Under the pieces are notes generated by a model. The model worked only from the letters and a program-made list of their open reading frames with translations, made no database searches and was not told where the DNA came from. A DNA stretch of 31,172 nucleotides from Paulinella micropora. Taxonomy: Eukaryota; Cercozoa; Imbricatea; Euglyphida. The stretch lies in NCBI GenBank assembly GCA_009731375.1, contig BJOX01000250.1, forward strand, positions 367,505 through 398,676, in the 5' to 3' direction. This document shows, piece by piece, positions 1 through 9,654 of the stretch. The translations under genes were made by a program, and so were the position numbers. Numbering within the stretch: the first letter of the stretch is position 1; the number at the start of each line of letters is the position of its first letter.

Positions 1-37
<37 letters not shown>
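1..37. repeat. (AT)n microsatellite
   Basis: Uninterrupted AT dinucleotide run at the left edge of the window; it may extend further left. Confidence 0.95.
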
Positions 38-38
<1 letters not shown>

Positions 39-449
39 TCATCCTTCGATTTCCCACTCATCCCTACGAGGGGCAAGGTTTTAGGAAAAAGTAGTTACTA
101 AATTGATCTACGCCTTCTTACTTCAAATTTGCCTCTTTTTCAGCTCAGAATCTGCTCAGTGAGCCTACGAAAAGTAATCATCAGAATGAGTCACCTTCCA
201 ACGGCCCGAATTATTAACATTATGTTAACAGTTTTAACATTTTTTCCCACTAAACGACTTTTAATAATGAAGAACGCTTGCTGAGCTTTCGTAGAGCTGA
301 AAAGGAAGCAATTGTCGAACATAAGAACATTTATTTTTAGTTCGTTACTTTATCACTGATGGTTCCGTTTATTATTGAACTTTGTTAATATATACAATAA
401 CTCTCTGTATCATTTGAAGTTTTACGCTGCCAAACACTTTTATTATAAT
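38..449. other. Non-coding left flank of the retroelement
   Basis: AT-rich sequence without a convincing reading frame. A weak inverted repeat lies at about 127-148 against 293-313 (both arms contain a form of TTTTCAGCTC), possibly a decayed foldback. No gene seen. Confidence 0.5.
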
Positions 450-454
450 AATAC
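450..454. repeat. Candidate target-site duplication, left copy
   Basis: AATAC here matches AATAC at 8000-8004, immediately outside the two LTRs. Five bp is the usual size for Ty1/copia. Caution: AATAC also precedes the inner edge of the other LTR at 7684-7688, so chance is not excluded. Confidence 0.55.
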
Positions 455-765
455 CAACGTAATCTATCTCTCAAACGCAGAGTTTACGGAAGCTACCCCG
501 CTAAGGGTATAGAATAACCGAAGAAAAGACTTTTAATAACTTTGGGTCACACAAACTTATGATGTTATGACCTTTACAGAATGGTAATACTCATTTGATT
601 CTAAGCATTCCAGACTATGATTCGCGAATACTCTAGAAAGTGTCCTTGTCAGTAATAAAGGTATTAATAACTGTCCGGCCTATGAACCTGTCTATGACTA
701 AGACTATCCAAATTACCGGTAAATTGTCTAGGTGGAGTAACGGGTATTAGTAATACATTACAACG
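455..765 (-). repeat. Copia 3' LTR
   Basis: Direct copy of 7689-7999. The aligned block is 448-765 against 7682-7999 with about eight substitutions and no indels. On the minus strand it begins CGTTGTAATG and ends GATTACGTTG, so the ends are not the usual TG...CA. It is the 3' LTR because RNase H and a polypurine tract lie on its inner side. Confidence 0.88.
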
Positions 766-774
766 CTCCCCCTT
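766..774 (-). other. Polypurine tract of the copia element
   Basis: On the minus strand the bases just inside the 3' LTR read AAGGGGGAG, directly abutting the LTR start CGTTG. This is where plus-strand DNA synthesis is primed in LTR elements, and it fixes the LTR boundary. Confidence 0.75.
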
Positions 775-1226
775 AGTCGCAAGTCATAGGCTATATTATG
801 GGCCTGTGTGTAATATAAAAAAAAATAGTGGTGAGGATCAGTGATGGGTAATCCGAAGGTCATCAACTCCCAATTACATCATATCTATGTATGTATACAT
901 GTAGTCATGCAGTAACATGTAGTATGTAAGTCACACTGTGTTCAAAAATTTGCAAGCGCTTCCCGTAGAGGGTAGCAAAATCGAAAATTTTTAGATTTCC
1001 TATTCTAGGACAGAAAGGAGGATAGAAAGAATTTAAATTGCTAAGTTACGTTGGGGCAAGATAGCCTCGCTGCCGGCCTCGCGCGGCAGTCGGCAATTCA
1101 ACCTTGGCTTGACGCCGGGCTCTCAGTTACACCGACCCCTGCGCAAAACAAAGCTGCTGCAACAAGCAACAAACTGCACAAAACACTCAAAGCAAACATA
1201 GGTGAGTGGACATGCAAATCCCGAAA
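775..1226. other. Non-coding 3' part of the copia element
   Basis: Between RNase H and the polypurine tract. Mostly AT-rich, with ATGTATGTATACATG-like short repeats near 885-925. A GC-richer island at about 1045-1200 differs in composition from the rest (see findings). Confidence 0.5.
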
Positions 1227-1675
1227 TTACTCGATCTTTACCGTAAATTTGTTAAGTAAATACTCGAATTGTTCTTTCTGTAAATATTTTGTCATTACAT
1301 CACCTATTTGCTTCTTAGTACCTACTTTTACAAACTTAATCTCACCGTCTCTCTGTAGGTGGTGCATAAAGTGTAATTCTAAAGGTAAGTGTTTAGTTCT
1401 ATTACCTGACATACCCCTCTCTGCCGCTAAGATTATTTGAGAGTTATCCTCAAATAGTTCTATCGGGCTCTTTTGGGCTATGTTTAGTTCTTGTGTGATG
1501 TGTTTCAGTGCAAGTCCTCCCCTAATGCACTCAGTTGCTGCAAATATTTCAGCATCATTGGAACTCAGGGCGATGCGACTCTGTCGCTTTGATAACCATG
1601 CAACTGGATCGCTGCCTCATAGGATCACGAATCCAGTGCGGGACTTTCCTGTTTTCTTACAAACTTTGTGAGCCG
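1227..1675 (-). pseudogene. Copia RNase H domain, disrupted
   Basis: C-terminal RNase H of the copia polyprotein. Frame reading gives the family landmarks in order: a DPVAWLSKRQSRIALSS block (about 1565-1615), NDAEIFAATEC with the conserved acidic residue, then EDNSQIILAAERG and NRTKHLPLELHF, ending KIE before a stop. An in-frame TGA at 1617-1619 interrupts the strand before DPVAW, and the junction to reverse transcriptase near 1675-1690 needs a frame change. RNase H normally removes the RNA strand of the hybrid during reverse transcription; with these breaks it is unlikely to work. The identification is sure from the motif order. Confidence 0.85.
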
Positions 1676-2361
1676 CGTCGGGCCGCATGGAAAGTTTTGG
1701 GACAGGTTTGCCCTTCCTGCTCGGACTTAGGCTCAAGGTAAGCTAAACCTCGATAAGAGTTAACTAAATAACGAAAGATTCTGCCTAACATCGCATAAGT
1801 TATTCCCTTATCGATAGTTTGCATGACACTTGCCGAATTTAGTGCTTGTTCTATATCGGGTCTTGTCATCTTTGCGAGAAATAGCAAACGACCAACTAGA
1901 CTAGGAATTGAAAATTTTCGCAAGCTAGCTGATTCCGACATCGGTTCCGTGAAATGTTCTTGCGCTGGAGTACTAACGGGTTTAGCAGAATCGTAGCCTA
2001 CCTCTTTTAGTATCTGCTGCTGATATTTTCGCTGATGCAAAATTATTTTCCCGTTCGATTGCTCTATCTCTATTCCTTTGAATTCACGGGCAATACCGAG
2101 TCTTTTGAGCGGGAAATGTTTTTCTAATGCGGACGCAAAACGCTCATATGCTTGTTTGTTTGGTGCGGTGAACAACAAGTCATCAACATGAAATATCCCT
2201 ACTATCGCCTCTCTCAAAGCTTTATCATTTTCTACAAACATACATAAGTCTGAATCTAGCAACCTAAAACCTAGCTCCTCTAACTTGGGTGCTAATATCT
2301 CATACCATCTTCTTCCTGCCTGAGGTGCGCCATACAAGGCACCATCTATACGCCATATCAT
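1676..2361 (-). pseudogene. Copia reverse transcriptase, central and C-terminal part
   Basis: Opens in frame after a TAA at 2371-2373 and reads GALYGAPQAGRRWYEIL, the copia form of the fingers/palm motif, then the catalytic motif as FHVDDLLF (the usual YVDD has become HVDD, with both aspartates kept), then KRLGIAREFKGIEIE, a ST(P)-type connection and RPDIEQALN. This is the polymerase that copies element RNA into DNA. The open frame runs past the domain to 1657 in a shifted frame with no RNase H similarity, marking a frameshift near 1680. Confidence 0.88.
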
Positions 2362-2373
2362 CCCCTCATGCCC

Positions 2374-2571
2374 TTATCTGTCTACACTCTCTGGCGCATA
2401 TGCATAAACAGGGTCATTCATACGAGCATTTAGGTATGCATTTTTAAAGTCTATGCCGTATAGTTTGTGTTTGTGCCAGGCAGATAGTTTGGCGAGAAAT
2501 AAAAGTGAATGGTGCGCGGCGCAAGGAACAAAGAGCTGATCTGGGTTATAGCTGACACCGGGTTCTAACAT
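2374..2571 (-). pseudogene. Copia reverse transcriptase, palm with first catalytic Asp
   Basis: Short open stretch reading LLFLAKLSAWHKHKLYGID then FKNAYLNARMNDPVY, corresponding to the copia motif with the first catalytic aspartate (D-x-K-x-A-(Y/F)-L-N). It is in the same frame as the downstream part but ends at a TAA (2371-2373). On its 5' side a missing base near 2588 separates it from the preceding block: the sequence after GKST continues as KSRLALRGDM only in the next frame. Confidence 0.85.
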
Positions 2572-2597
2572 ATCTCCCCGTAAAGCTAAACGAGACT

Positions 2598-3446
2598 TTA
2601 TGTACTTTTCCCGTTCTCATCTAACTTTACTTTGTGAACCCATGTCAATCTAACTATCTTACTAACTCCTGCCTTGCTTGCCTCCTTATGGGGTACCCAT
2701 GTGTATGTGTTAAAGGATTGAAGAGCTTTTAGCTCTGCTTTCATACCTTCTAAAACATCTTTAGCTGTCAAACCTGCCTCTATGACATCTTTGGATACTC
2801 TAACGTCTACATACAAATAAAATTCACGAATCTCATCTGCCACCATACGGTCATCGCATAAGAACATATTAGCGGGACTTTGCATCGGGTATTCGGGATC
2901 TTTCACGGAGTATTTGTGGATTTCCGAATTTAACATTCGTTCTTCTTCGTCTTCAAACTTAACTATGTGGGTGGGCTGAGGTCTGTCTCTCACTACGAGT
3001 CTATCTTTGGGGTCACACACTCTGCTGACTACCCCTACTCGTACTATGCTCTCCCATCCCACACCATACTTTTTCTTCGCCCATCCATCTCCCCATGCAC
3101 GCGCTGGCACTCTTACTACCTTACCTATTAGCTCTTGAGCCTCTCTCTTTTCTCTCTTGGGCTCACTGCTAGGGGTAAATCTCTCTACTGCCTTGCGCTG
3201 CCTTTTACCGGGGATTATGTTACTCTCCGTTACTCTCTGACTCTGCTCCCACGTTAATCCCTTAGATGGTGGTGATTTTTCTTCGTATGCTGTTCTTTCA
3301 TGTAATTTGAGTGGATCTGTTGGATCTTGTTCATTTTTATGCTCTTGTGGTTTGATCTTGTGCTCTGTGGTTGATTGTTGTGGATAATATGGCTCTGGAC
3401 TTGTGTGTAAGCGTGTATGTTTGTGATCTAGTGTATTCTTCTCCAC
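2598..3446 (-). pseudogene. Copia integrase-RT linker and RT N-terminus
   Basis: The first 200 residues are charged and low in complexity (many K, E, P, S), as in the variable linker of copia polyproteins. The last part, ALQSFNTYTWVPHKEA then RLTWVHKVKLDENGK, is the characteristic start of the copia RT domain. The frame is open further 5' to a TGA at 3522-3524. Confidence 0.8.
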
Positions 3447-3639
3447 ATGCTCATTCTCATTCGCATTGACATTAACATTCTCTATCTCCCCCTCAGCTTC
3501 ATCAAACTGTGTTGTTGGTGGTCACTGTTGACGTTGCGGTGACTTAGGTGATTGAGGTGGTGACTGGGGTGGTGACGCTTGTGGAGATGTGTGTGGTTGC
3601 TCGCTCTCATTCTCATTCTCATTCTCCCCCTCAGAGTCA
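3447..3639 (-). pseudogene. Copia polyprotein linker, disrupted
   Basis: Continues the linker: an acidic NENENE stretch and a Pro/Gln/Ser-rich repeat (SPPQSPPQSPKSPQ) are readable in one frame, broken by the TGA at 3522-3524. A one-base frame change near 3640 joins it to integrase. Confidence 0.6.
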
Positions 3640-4694
3640 TCATTCCCACGACACTAGTTTAGGAGGATGAGCTTGTTTACCGATTTTATGAATATTAAAT
3701 CTCACATCTCTCACTCCGGAAATTATCTTCTTACCATCCCATACGCGGTATAGTTCCCGAAATAGATCATATCCAACTAGCATCACCTTTTTCCCTCTGT
3801 ACTCTCCCTTCCGCACTTTAGTCTTAGGTACATGTAACACACCCATGCATCCTATTGGTTTTAAGTGAAAGAGTGCTGGTTTTCTACCTAACAGCTGTTC
3901 ATAGGGCGAGATACCTTTGCGTTCCCCGTGAATTGCCGGTAGTATGTTGTGAATGGTTGTGGCTGCGTGTTTTAATTCTGCCCAGAATTGCGGCGGTAAT
4001 TTAGCGTGATATCTCATTGCTCGTGCAGGCCCCGCCGTAATATCATTCACTTTTTCCGCAATAGGATTCCCGTCTTTATCGTTTGTCGTGGAAGTTTTCC
4101 AAATAAAGCGAATATTTTTCCACCACTTAATGACTTCCTCCGGAATATCAAATTTTTGATCTGCACGAATTTCTTTTACTTTGTTTCCTGTCTGTCTCTC
4201 ATAAAAGGCTACAGCTTGTTTAAAGCAATCTACAAACTCATTCTTATGGGCTAAATAAAAGTCAAAAATGAACAGTGAGTAGTCGTCGGTGACAGAAAAT
4301 TTAAACCGCTTACCACCTATTGATCTAGTTGCCCACGGTCCTGATGTGTCTATATGTAGGATTATACCTGGCTTTTGGGCTCTTTCTATCTTATTAACTG
4401 CAAAACGTGGCAAACGTTTAGACTTTCCTATCATGCAAGATTCGCAAAATCTCACATCATTCTCGTCACCTACTAACTTAATGTTCAAAATTTTTGCTAA
4501 TAGGCGCATCTTTGTTAACCCATAATGCCCACAGGCATACTGAAAAAGCTTGATTCCTATCTTTCTAGGTTTGTCTGACTTTCTGGGGTACGCTTCGTAT
4601 AATATTATATCTATGTGTAATTCTTTCTCTCTCTTATTTACTTCATGCTTACTTATTTCCTTTTTGTTGTCATTTGTGGGGCCTCCCTCCCCTT
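3640..4694 (-). pseudogene. Copia integrase
   Basis: Reads from about 4690 through a GAG-pre-integrase segment (CGHYGLTKMRLL, then CESCMIGKSKRLPRF, a remnant of the zinc-binding HHCC region) into the integrase core. The catalytic D-D-E triad is present as HIDTSGPW, IRADQKFD and NPIAEKVND, the last two altered from the common SDNGGEF and NGVAERKN forms. The core continues with PAIHGERKGISPYEQLLGRKP and the terminal GYD/VRDVRFNI segment typical of copia. Integrase inserts the DNA copy into the genome. A frame change near 4690, at a run of five G, separates it from protease. Confidence 0.87.
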
Positions 4695-6844
4695 CTACCC
4701 CCTTATTGCGAAAGGATCATACCTATCGTTGACGTTCAGTGGTTCATCATATTCATCATCCCATCTATATATCATACTCTTAGTTAACCTCCCCCTCACT
4801 AATATGTCACTCTCGTCAATGTGGATGGAGTGTTTGAGTATTACTAACTGTCCGTTTTGGTGGATGACTGATCTGTTGTGTTTGTGGTCCATCTGTCCTG
4901 TAGAGACTATGCTAACTGGTAGGGTAGTGTCGAGTAACATCTTCTTTTCTACTGCTCTAGGCCTTCCTTTCCCATCTATCACAGTCAGCCTAGCTCTTCC
5001 TGACTTACTCAACTCCCTTTCTCCATTACCTGTCAGTAGTTCTACCGGGTCTATCTCATCGACATCCGTCAATCTGTCTTCTCTGCATGATATGTCTGTG
5101 CTTGCTCCACTATCCTGTACTGTCATGTCTCTCTTTTTCATCACTCTTTTTCTCACATGTATCAACACATGCTCTGTCTCTGTTTCTGTCTCTAGTTCTC
5201 CCTCTCCTCTACCCTCACCTTCTCTCTCTTCTGTGAGTTGTGGAGGTGTAGTGATGGGACTCTGTCTGACTGCTCTATCCAAGTACACTCCTTCTATTGC
5301 TCTTACTATGTCAGTCAAAAAGTCATCTCTCTCAAGCTCGCCACTCACAACACGCATCACTTCTCCATTCATTTCCCTCACGCACTCATTCATCAACGTT
5401 TTAGCTATGTCATTTATGTCTTTGAAGGTGATGACGGGGGGGTTGATGGGTTGTGTGTTTGTTGTTTGTGTTGGTGGGAGTGCTGTGATTGGTCTAGAAC
5501 TAGAGATTTGGAGTTGTTGTGAGGTTAGACCTACTTGGTTACCAAACTTGTTGGCAGAAGTGGGCCCTAGTCGTCGCTCTCCCTCATCCACTCCACTCTC
5601 TTCGCTCCCTTCTTTGCTCTGGCCGGTCCGCTGACTAGAAAATGGATTATGTTTGCTAAACTTTTTCTCATGTGGTGGTTGCGGAATATTTTGCGAGACT
5701 TGTGGACTTGCGGAAATTTTGGTGTCACGTAAAGTTTCAAATTCCCCGAAAACGAGTCTTTGCGAAATTTTACGAGACTTTTCCAATGCTGCAGCTTTAA
5801 GACCTCGTTCGTCTGGGTAGTAAGGAGATTTGGGGGGACGCAACACGGGACTTACTGACAAATCCAATTCCGGGTAATCTGGGTCTTGTGTGGCGTGATA
5901 TCCGCAGTACCTCGCATAAGATAATCGTTCCGCGTGATTTTCGAATACTCCCTTTCCTTTTGATTTTTCAACGGAAACATTACACGGTTTTTTGCGTCTG
6001 TTTATTCCGGCACATTTCGTGTCAGGCGTGACTCCGTAAGAACTCTCAAGCCTCAAAGGAGTTTCGTTAGGGTTAGGGATGACTGGGGAACATCGTGGGG
6101 TGGCGGATACTAACCGCACTTCCTTGCCTTCTCCCCGTAGTGAGGAGGGACCTCGTAGGGTGGCCGATACTAACCGCACTTCCCGTCCTTCTCCACTCTC
6201 ACTACGTCTATTCCCTACCCTAGGTGTAGTCTTTGTTTCGTTCAAAAGGGCTTGGGGACAGGTAGATTCGGGGGGAGGTGAGCTTGGTTGCTCGTCATCT
6301 TTTTCTCTTTCCTCATCATCATCGTTTTTATCATAAGTGTTCCCCATATGTATTAAAACAACGTTTGTATCGGAGTCACTTTGTTTGTCTTCGTTTTTGT
6401 CGTTGTCGGTTGTTATCAAAGTGAGTGCTTTCTTTTTCTTATGAAAGGCTTTCTTTTTGTTCTTGTAATTGTTCTTTTGTTCGTTCTTTTTTTGTTCTGT
6501 GGTCTTGTTTTCTGTTTGATTCCTCTTCAATTTTCCTTCTTTGCGGAACTTTTCCGAAATCACCGGGCAATATCTCATGGTATGGCCTTTGGCATCACAT
6601 CCGAAACACGTGACTTTGAGTGTCCAGTTTGGAGCTGTCTTTGGTCCCGGTTTATTGTCTCCCTTTTTCCCCTTGCTATCCATTAGGAGATTGGTCTCTT
6701 GCTGCTGCTTGCCATCCCGAGATTTCCGGTTGTTATGTTTGCGTATTTGAGCTTTTCTTTCACGAAAACTGTTACGTCTTTCTTGTTCTTCCCACATTTT
6801 CCATCTTTCCTTAGATGCTTCACATAATTCCGAGAAATTTGATC
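4695..6844 (-). pseudogene. Copia gag C-terminus, zinc knuckle and protease
   Basis: A long open stretch. Near its start is a nucleocapsid zinc knuckle, CFGCDAKGHTMRYC (C-x2-C-x4-H-x4-C), which binds element RNA. A Lys/Glu-rich and Ser/Pro-rich middle follows, including two adjacent copies of an EVRLVSAT repeat (about 6080-6200) of unknown role. Near the end is an aspartic protease active site, TVQDSGASTDIS, matching the copia D-S-G-A form. The frame continues 5' of the first Met (SNFSELCEASKERW) to about 6848, where a one-base shift links it to gag. Confidence 0.87.
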
Positions 6845-7603
6845 TTAGTCTGCCGGGAGATCATAGTGGTCCACCTGAAATTTATCCCCGAAAGCTGGAT
6901 GGTAGCGCAATTTCTTAAATAACTTTCTCTTTGCTTCCTCATCGGAAAATGGCGTCCCACGTAAACTTTCAAGCTGAATTTTCTTTGCGAGAAATTCATT
7001 TAGCCAGTCTATATACTTCTCACCTGCCCTTGGCCTCGTTCTCTCAAACTCTTCCTCTAACATGTACCTACCCGCTCCGGAAATGCATCCCCACTGATCT
7101 CTTACTGCTATCAACTCTTCAATGGGTCCTTTCGTCTTCTGTGTTCGCAAGAAGTTAGATACATTGTCTTTGGAAAAGGCCACAGACAGACATAACTGCA
7201 AAGTTTTCATCCTTTCATAATATTTCTTCTCTTTGCGGACAGCTGTCTTTCTTCTTGTATATTGTTTTCTACTTAGTCTTTTCCTTTTCCTTGCTTCTTT
7301 CTCTTTCCACTCTCTCTTTTGTTTTGCTGTCATTTTATCCCAATCTTCTGGTTGTTTGTGATCTTTTTTCTTTGTCTGGGGTCTCACTCTTCCTCTCAGA
7401 GAGGTGTCTGACTCGTCATCTTCCTCACTATCACTTATGGGCGAGTCGGGCTCTTCTAAATCTTCTGCAGCCTTAGCCCTTGCTTCATCGTAAGGAAAAT
7501 CCTTTTTGGCTTTAGCTGGGTCGGCTAATGCCACAGATACCATCTCTGCCACGTGGACAGATACCCCTTGCATGTGCTTCTGAAATTGCTTGACCAAGGC
7601 CAA
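6845..7603 (-). pseudogene. Copia gag N-terminal region
   Basis: First reading frame after the 5' LTR. It is about 250 residues, with a strongly acidic stretch (SDSEEDDESD), a basic stretch (KRKRLSRKQYTRRK) and then a gag-like helical part with FLRTQ, RYMLEEEF and KYIDWLNEFLAKK. It has no catalytic motif. Gag would form the virus-like particle. The ORF begins at a non-ATG codon; the nearest upstream ATG (7615-7613) is in another frame, so the true start is uncertain. It ends one base out of frame with the zinc-knuckle part. Confidence 0.75.
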
Positions 7604-7677
7604 AAGCTTTGGTCATCGCCCTCGAATATGGGCACTTGACTCAATACGTGCTTCGGCACGCTTGCCTCCTTGTCAAA

Positions 7678-7690
7678 GCTCATAATACCA
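7678..7690 (-). other. Putative primer-binding site
   Basis: Next to the 5' LTR the minus strand reads TGGTATTATGAGC, close to the TGGTATCAGAGC initiator-Met tRNA site known from many plant copia elements. It overlaps the proposed LTR end by two bases. The assignment rests on position and resemblance. Confidence 0.5.
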
Positions 7691-7999
7691 ACGTAATCTA
7701 TCTCTCAAACGCAGAGTTTAGGGAAGCTACCCCGCTAAGGGTATAGAATAACCGAAGAAAAGACTTTTAATAACTTTGGGTCACACAAACTTATGATGTT
7801 ATGACCTTTACAGAATTGTAATACTCATTTGATTCTAGGCATTCCAGACTATGATTCGCAAATACTCTAGAAAGTGTCCTTGTCAGTAATAAAGGTATCA
7901 ATAACTGTCCGGCCTATGAACCTGCCTATGACTAAGACTATCCAAATTACCGGTAAATTGTCTAGGTGGAGTAACGGGTATTCGTAGTACATTACAACG
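7689..7999 (-). repeat. Copia 5' LTR
   Basis: Matches 455-765. It should hold the element's promoter; no certain TATA box was assigned. It is followed (minus direction) by a tRNA-primer-like site and then gag. Confidence 0.88.
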
Positions 8000-8004
8000 A
8001 ATAC
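8000..8004. repeat. Candidate target-site duplication, right copy
   Basis: AATAC directly after the 5' LTR on the plus map, matching 450-454. Confidence 0.55.
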
Positions 8005-8218
8005 AATGCCTGCCACTTGTAGAAATAAGACTGTGGAAAACGTAAGACTAAAATGGAAGTGGTACCCTAGGGGGCCTCCTAAGGTACCAAAGAGATATTA
8101 ATACAAAAGGCCGTGAACTTGAAAAGTGAAGCGGGAAAAAAAATTGAAAAAGTGTTTGCGTAAAAAATTTAAAACTTCAAGAAAGTATTCTATCGTTATT
8201 AATAAAAGTTGATTTGTG

Positions 8219-8251
8219 CATATGTAAGTTCTCCTGAGGGCGAGTGGTCGT
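8219..8251 (+). repeat. Solo copy of a terminal inverted repeat
   Basis: CATATGTAAGTTCTCCT, 4 nt, then GCGAGTGGTCGT. The same sequence, inverted, ends the element at 27758-27790, and a shortened form begins it at 26431. Confidence 0.7.
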
Positions 8252-9056
8252 TATTAATAGCATAACTTCACGTTCATAAACATAGATCCGTAAAAATTTA
8301 TCATATGAAAAGTATATATATTTCAAAACTATAAGTATATATAACTGAAACTGAGTTGATGATAGTAAAAATATTTAATTGTTACAATAGTACGATATTA
8401 ATATTTCAACTAATAACCTATAACTGTCCTAACGATATGAAGACTGAGAAATACCTAAAGTAGGGACTCCGTAGCCTCCGAGTCCAGACCAAGGATAACC
8501 GCCGACAGACTGCAGGAACGGTAAATATTGCCATTATTAAGATTTCGGGTCCGGCAGAGCCGAGGTGTAATAAATGCAGTTAGAGGGGTGTTTGGGCCCG
8601 CAGGGCATGTGTACCTGAAGCAGTGGGGGGGGGGGGGGGGGGGGGGGGCCAACGCCAACCCCGNNNNNNNNNNGCTGTCGCGCGGCGAGGCGGGGTCGGC
8701 AGCGCAGGGATGGCGTAGGGGGCCACTTTGCAGTTTATAGCACTTCATTTTACACAAACACTATGATTTTATTACATTTTATTTTACACAAACACCGTAG
8801 GCTATAACTTCTATAAGAGAATACTTGCACTTGGTACGGATAAATTTAAACGGAAGTATACGTATTAATATCAAATTTACTAAATGCAAATAATGTTAAT
8901 AATTAAATAATTAGTATTGCTCTTGTAGTACTAGATATTTGCAAAGTTTTGCGACATAATATTCATTTATTGAAGCGTGGTACCTTCTCCGCTTGCATCA
9001 ACAGAATCCACAATCAATTGCTCCTGGCCCGAGATACGTATCGCTGCATGTGTTGG

Positions 9057-9128
9057 ATTCACGAATGGGACTTAAAAAAAAAGAGAGGGAAAATAAACCA
9101 GTGACTCTTTTGCGTCCCATTCGTGAAT
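9057..9128. repeat. Hairpin-forming inverted repeat
   Basis: ATTCACGAATGGGAC (9057-9071) is repeated in reverse complement at 9114-9128 with a 42-nt loop. Function unknown. Confidence 0.7.
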
Positions 9129-9654
9129 TCTCAGAAATGACACGGCCTCCCGTTTCTCCACATTTTCTTTCCTTTCGAACGAACCTTCTTCGGAAGCCAT
9201 AACTATCCGAATGAGAGAGAGACAGAGAGAGAGGGGGGGGGGGGGGGGGGGGCAAAGGGCCGNNNNNNNNNNCAGATCCTATTTCTAACACTGCAGAGGA
9301 AATAGCCCCTTCCCCGCCATTCCCGAGGCACCCAACCAAACAGAAGCTAATGGTGCCCCCCCCATATACTGCAGTTTGGCAATCATCGTTAGCTGAAAGT
9401 CCCTAATACCAGGCAGTTTTAATAATACTTAAGTTATTATTATTATGCTGGTCGACCTGTCAATACTTTGATACAGTGGAAATAAGAGGCTCCTTTAAAA
9501 TTTAATACATTTACTTTACGCATACACAACTTTAATAAAAGAATACTTGCTACAGGTAGAGATGTATTCTAGCAAATTATAATTAATAATTATAAACAGA
9601 GAAAACTTTGACAATGTAGTAATAAATAATCAACTATTCTATTGGCCACGCATA

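Larger units (their letters stand above)
455..7999 (-). mobile_element. Ty1/copia LTR retrotransposon, degenerate
   Basis: A complete but inactive-looking copia element in minus orientation. Near-identical LTRs bound it. Inside, in minus order, come gag, a CCHC zinc knuckle, an aspartic protease, integrase, reverse transcriptase and RNase H, which is the Ty1/copia (not gypsy) order. The coding part is broken by frameshifts near 6845, 4690, 3640, 2588 and 1680 and by in-frame stops at 3522-3524 (TGA), 2371-2373 (TAA) and 1617-1619 (TGA). The LTRs differ at about eight positions over 318 aligned bases with no gap, so insertion is fairly recent on an evolutionary scale; some of the lesions could instead be assembly errors. 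Confidence 0.92.
8005..9654. other. AT-rich spacer with two assembly gaps
   Basis: No convincing gene. It holds 10-N gaps at 8664-8673 and 9263-9272, each next to a long G run, a lone copy of a terminal-inverted-repeat sequence at 8219-8251, and a hairpin at 9057-9128. Short open frames here are broken by gaps and homopolymers and are not supported. Confidence 0.55.

Noticed and set aside
1617-2373. Alternative genetic code (TGA or TAA read as amino acids)
   Set aside because: The copia stops include both TGA and TAA and occur with frameshifts, and the host frames' internal stops are removed by phase-consistent introns. Ordinary code with a decayed element is simpler.
4645-5634. Plus-strand frame of 329 codons opposite the copia protease region
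   Set aside because: It lies antisense to a clear copia gag-pol frame and is Ser/Leu-rich without motifs, so it is a shadow.
8455-9339. Two open frames across the 10-N gaps
   Set aside because: They rely on N and homopolymer stretches and show no coding-like sequence on either side.
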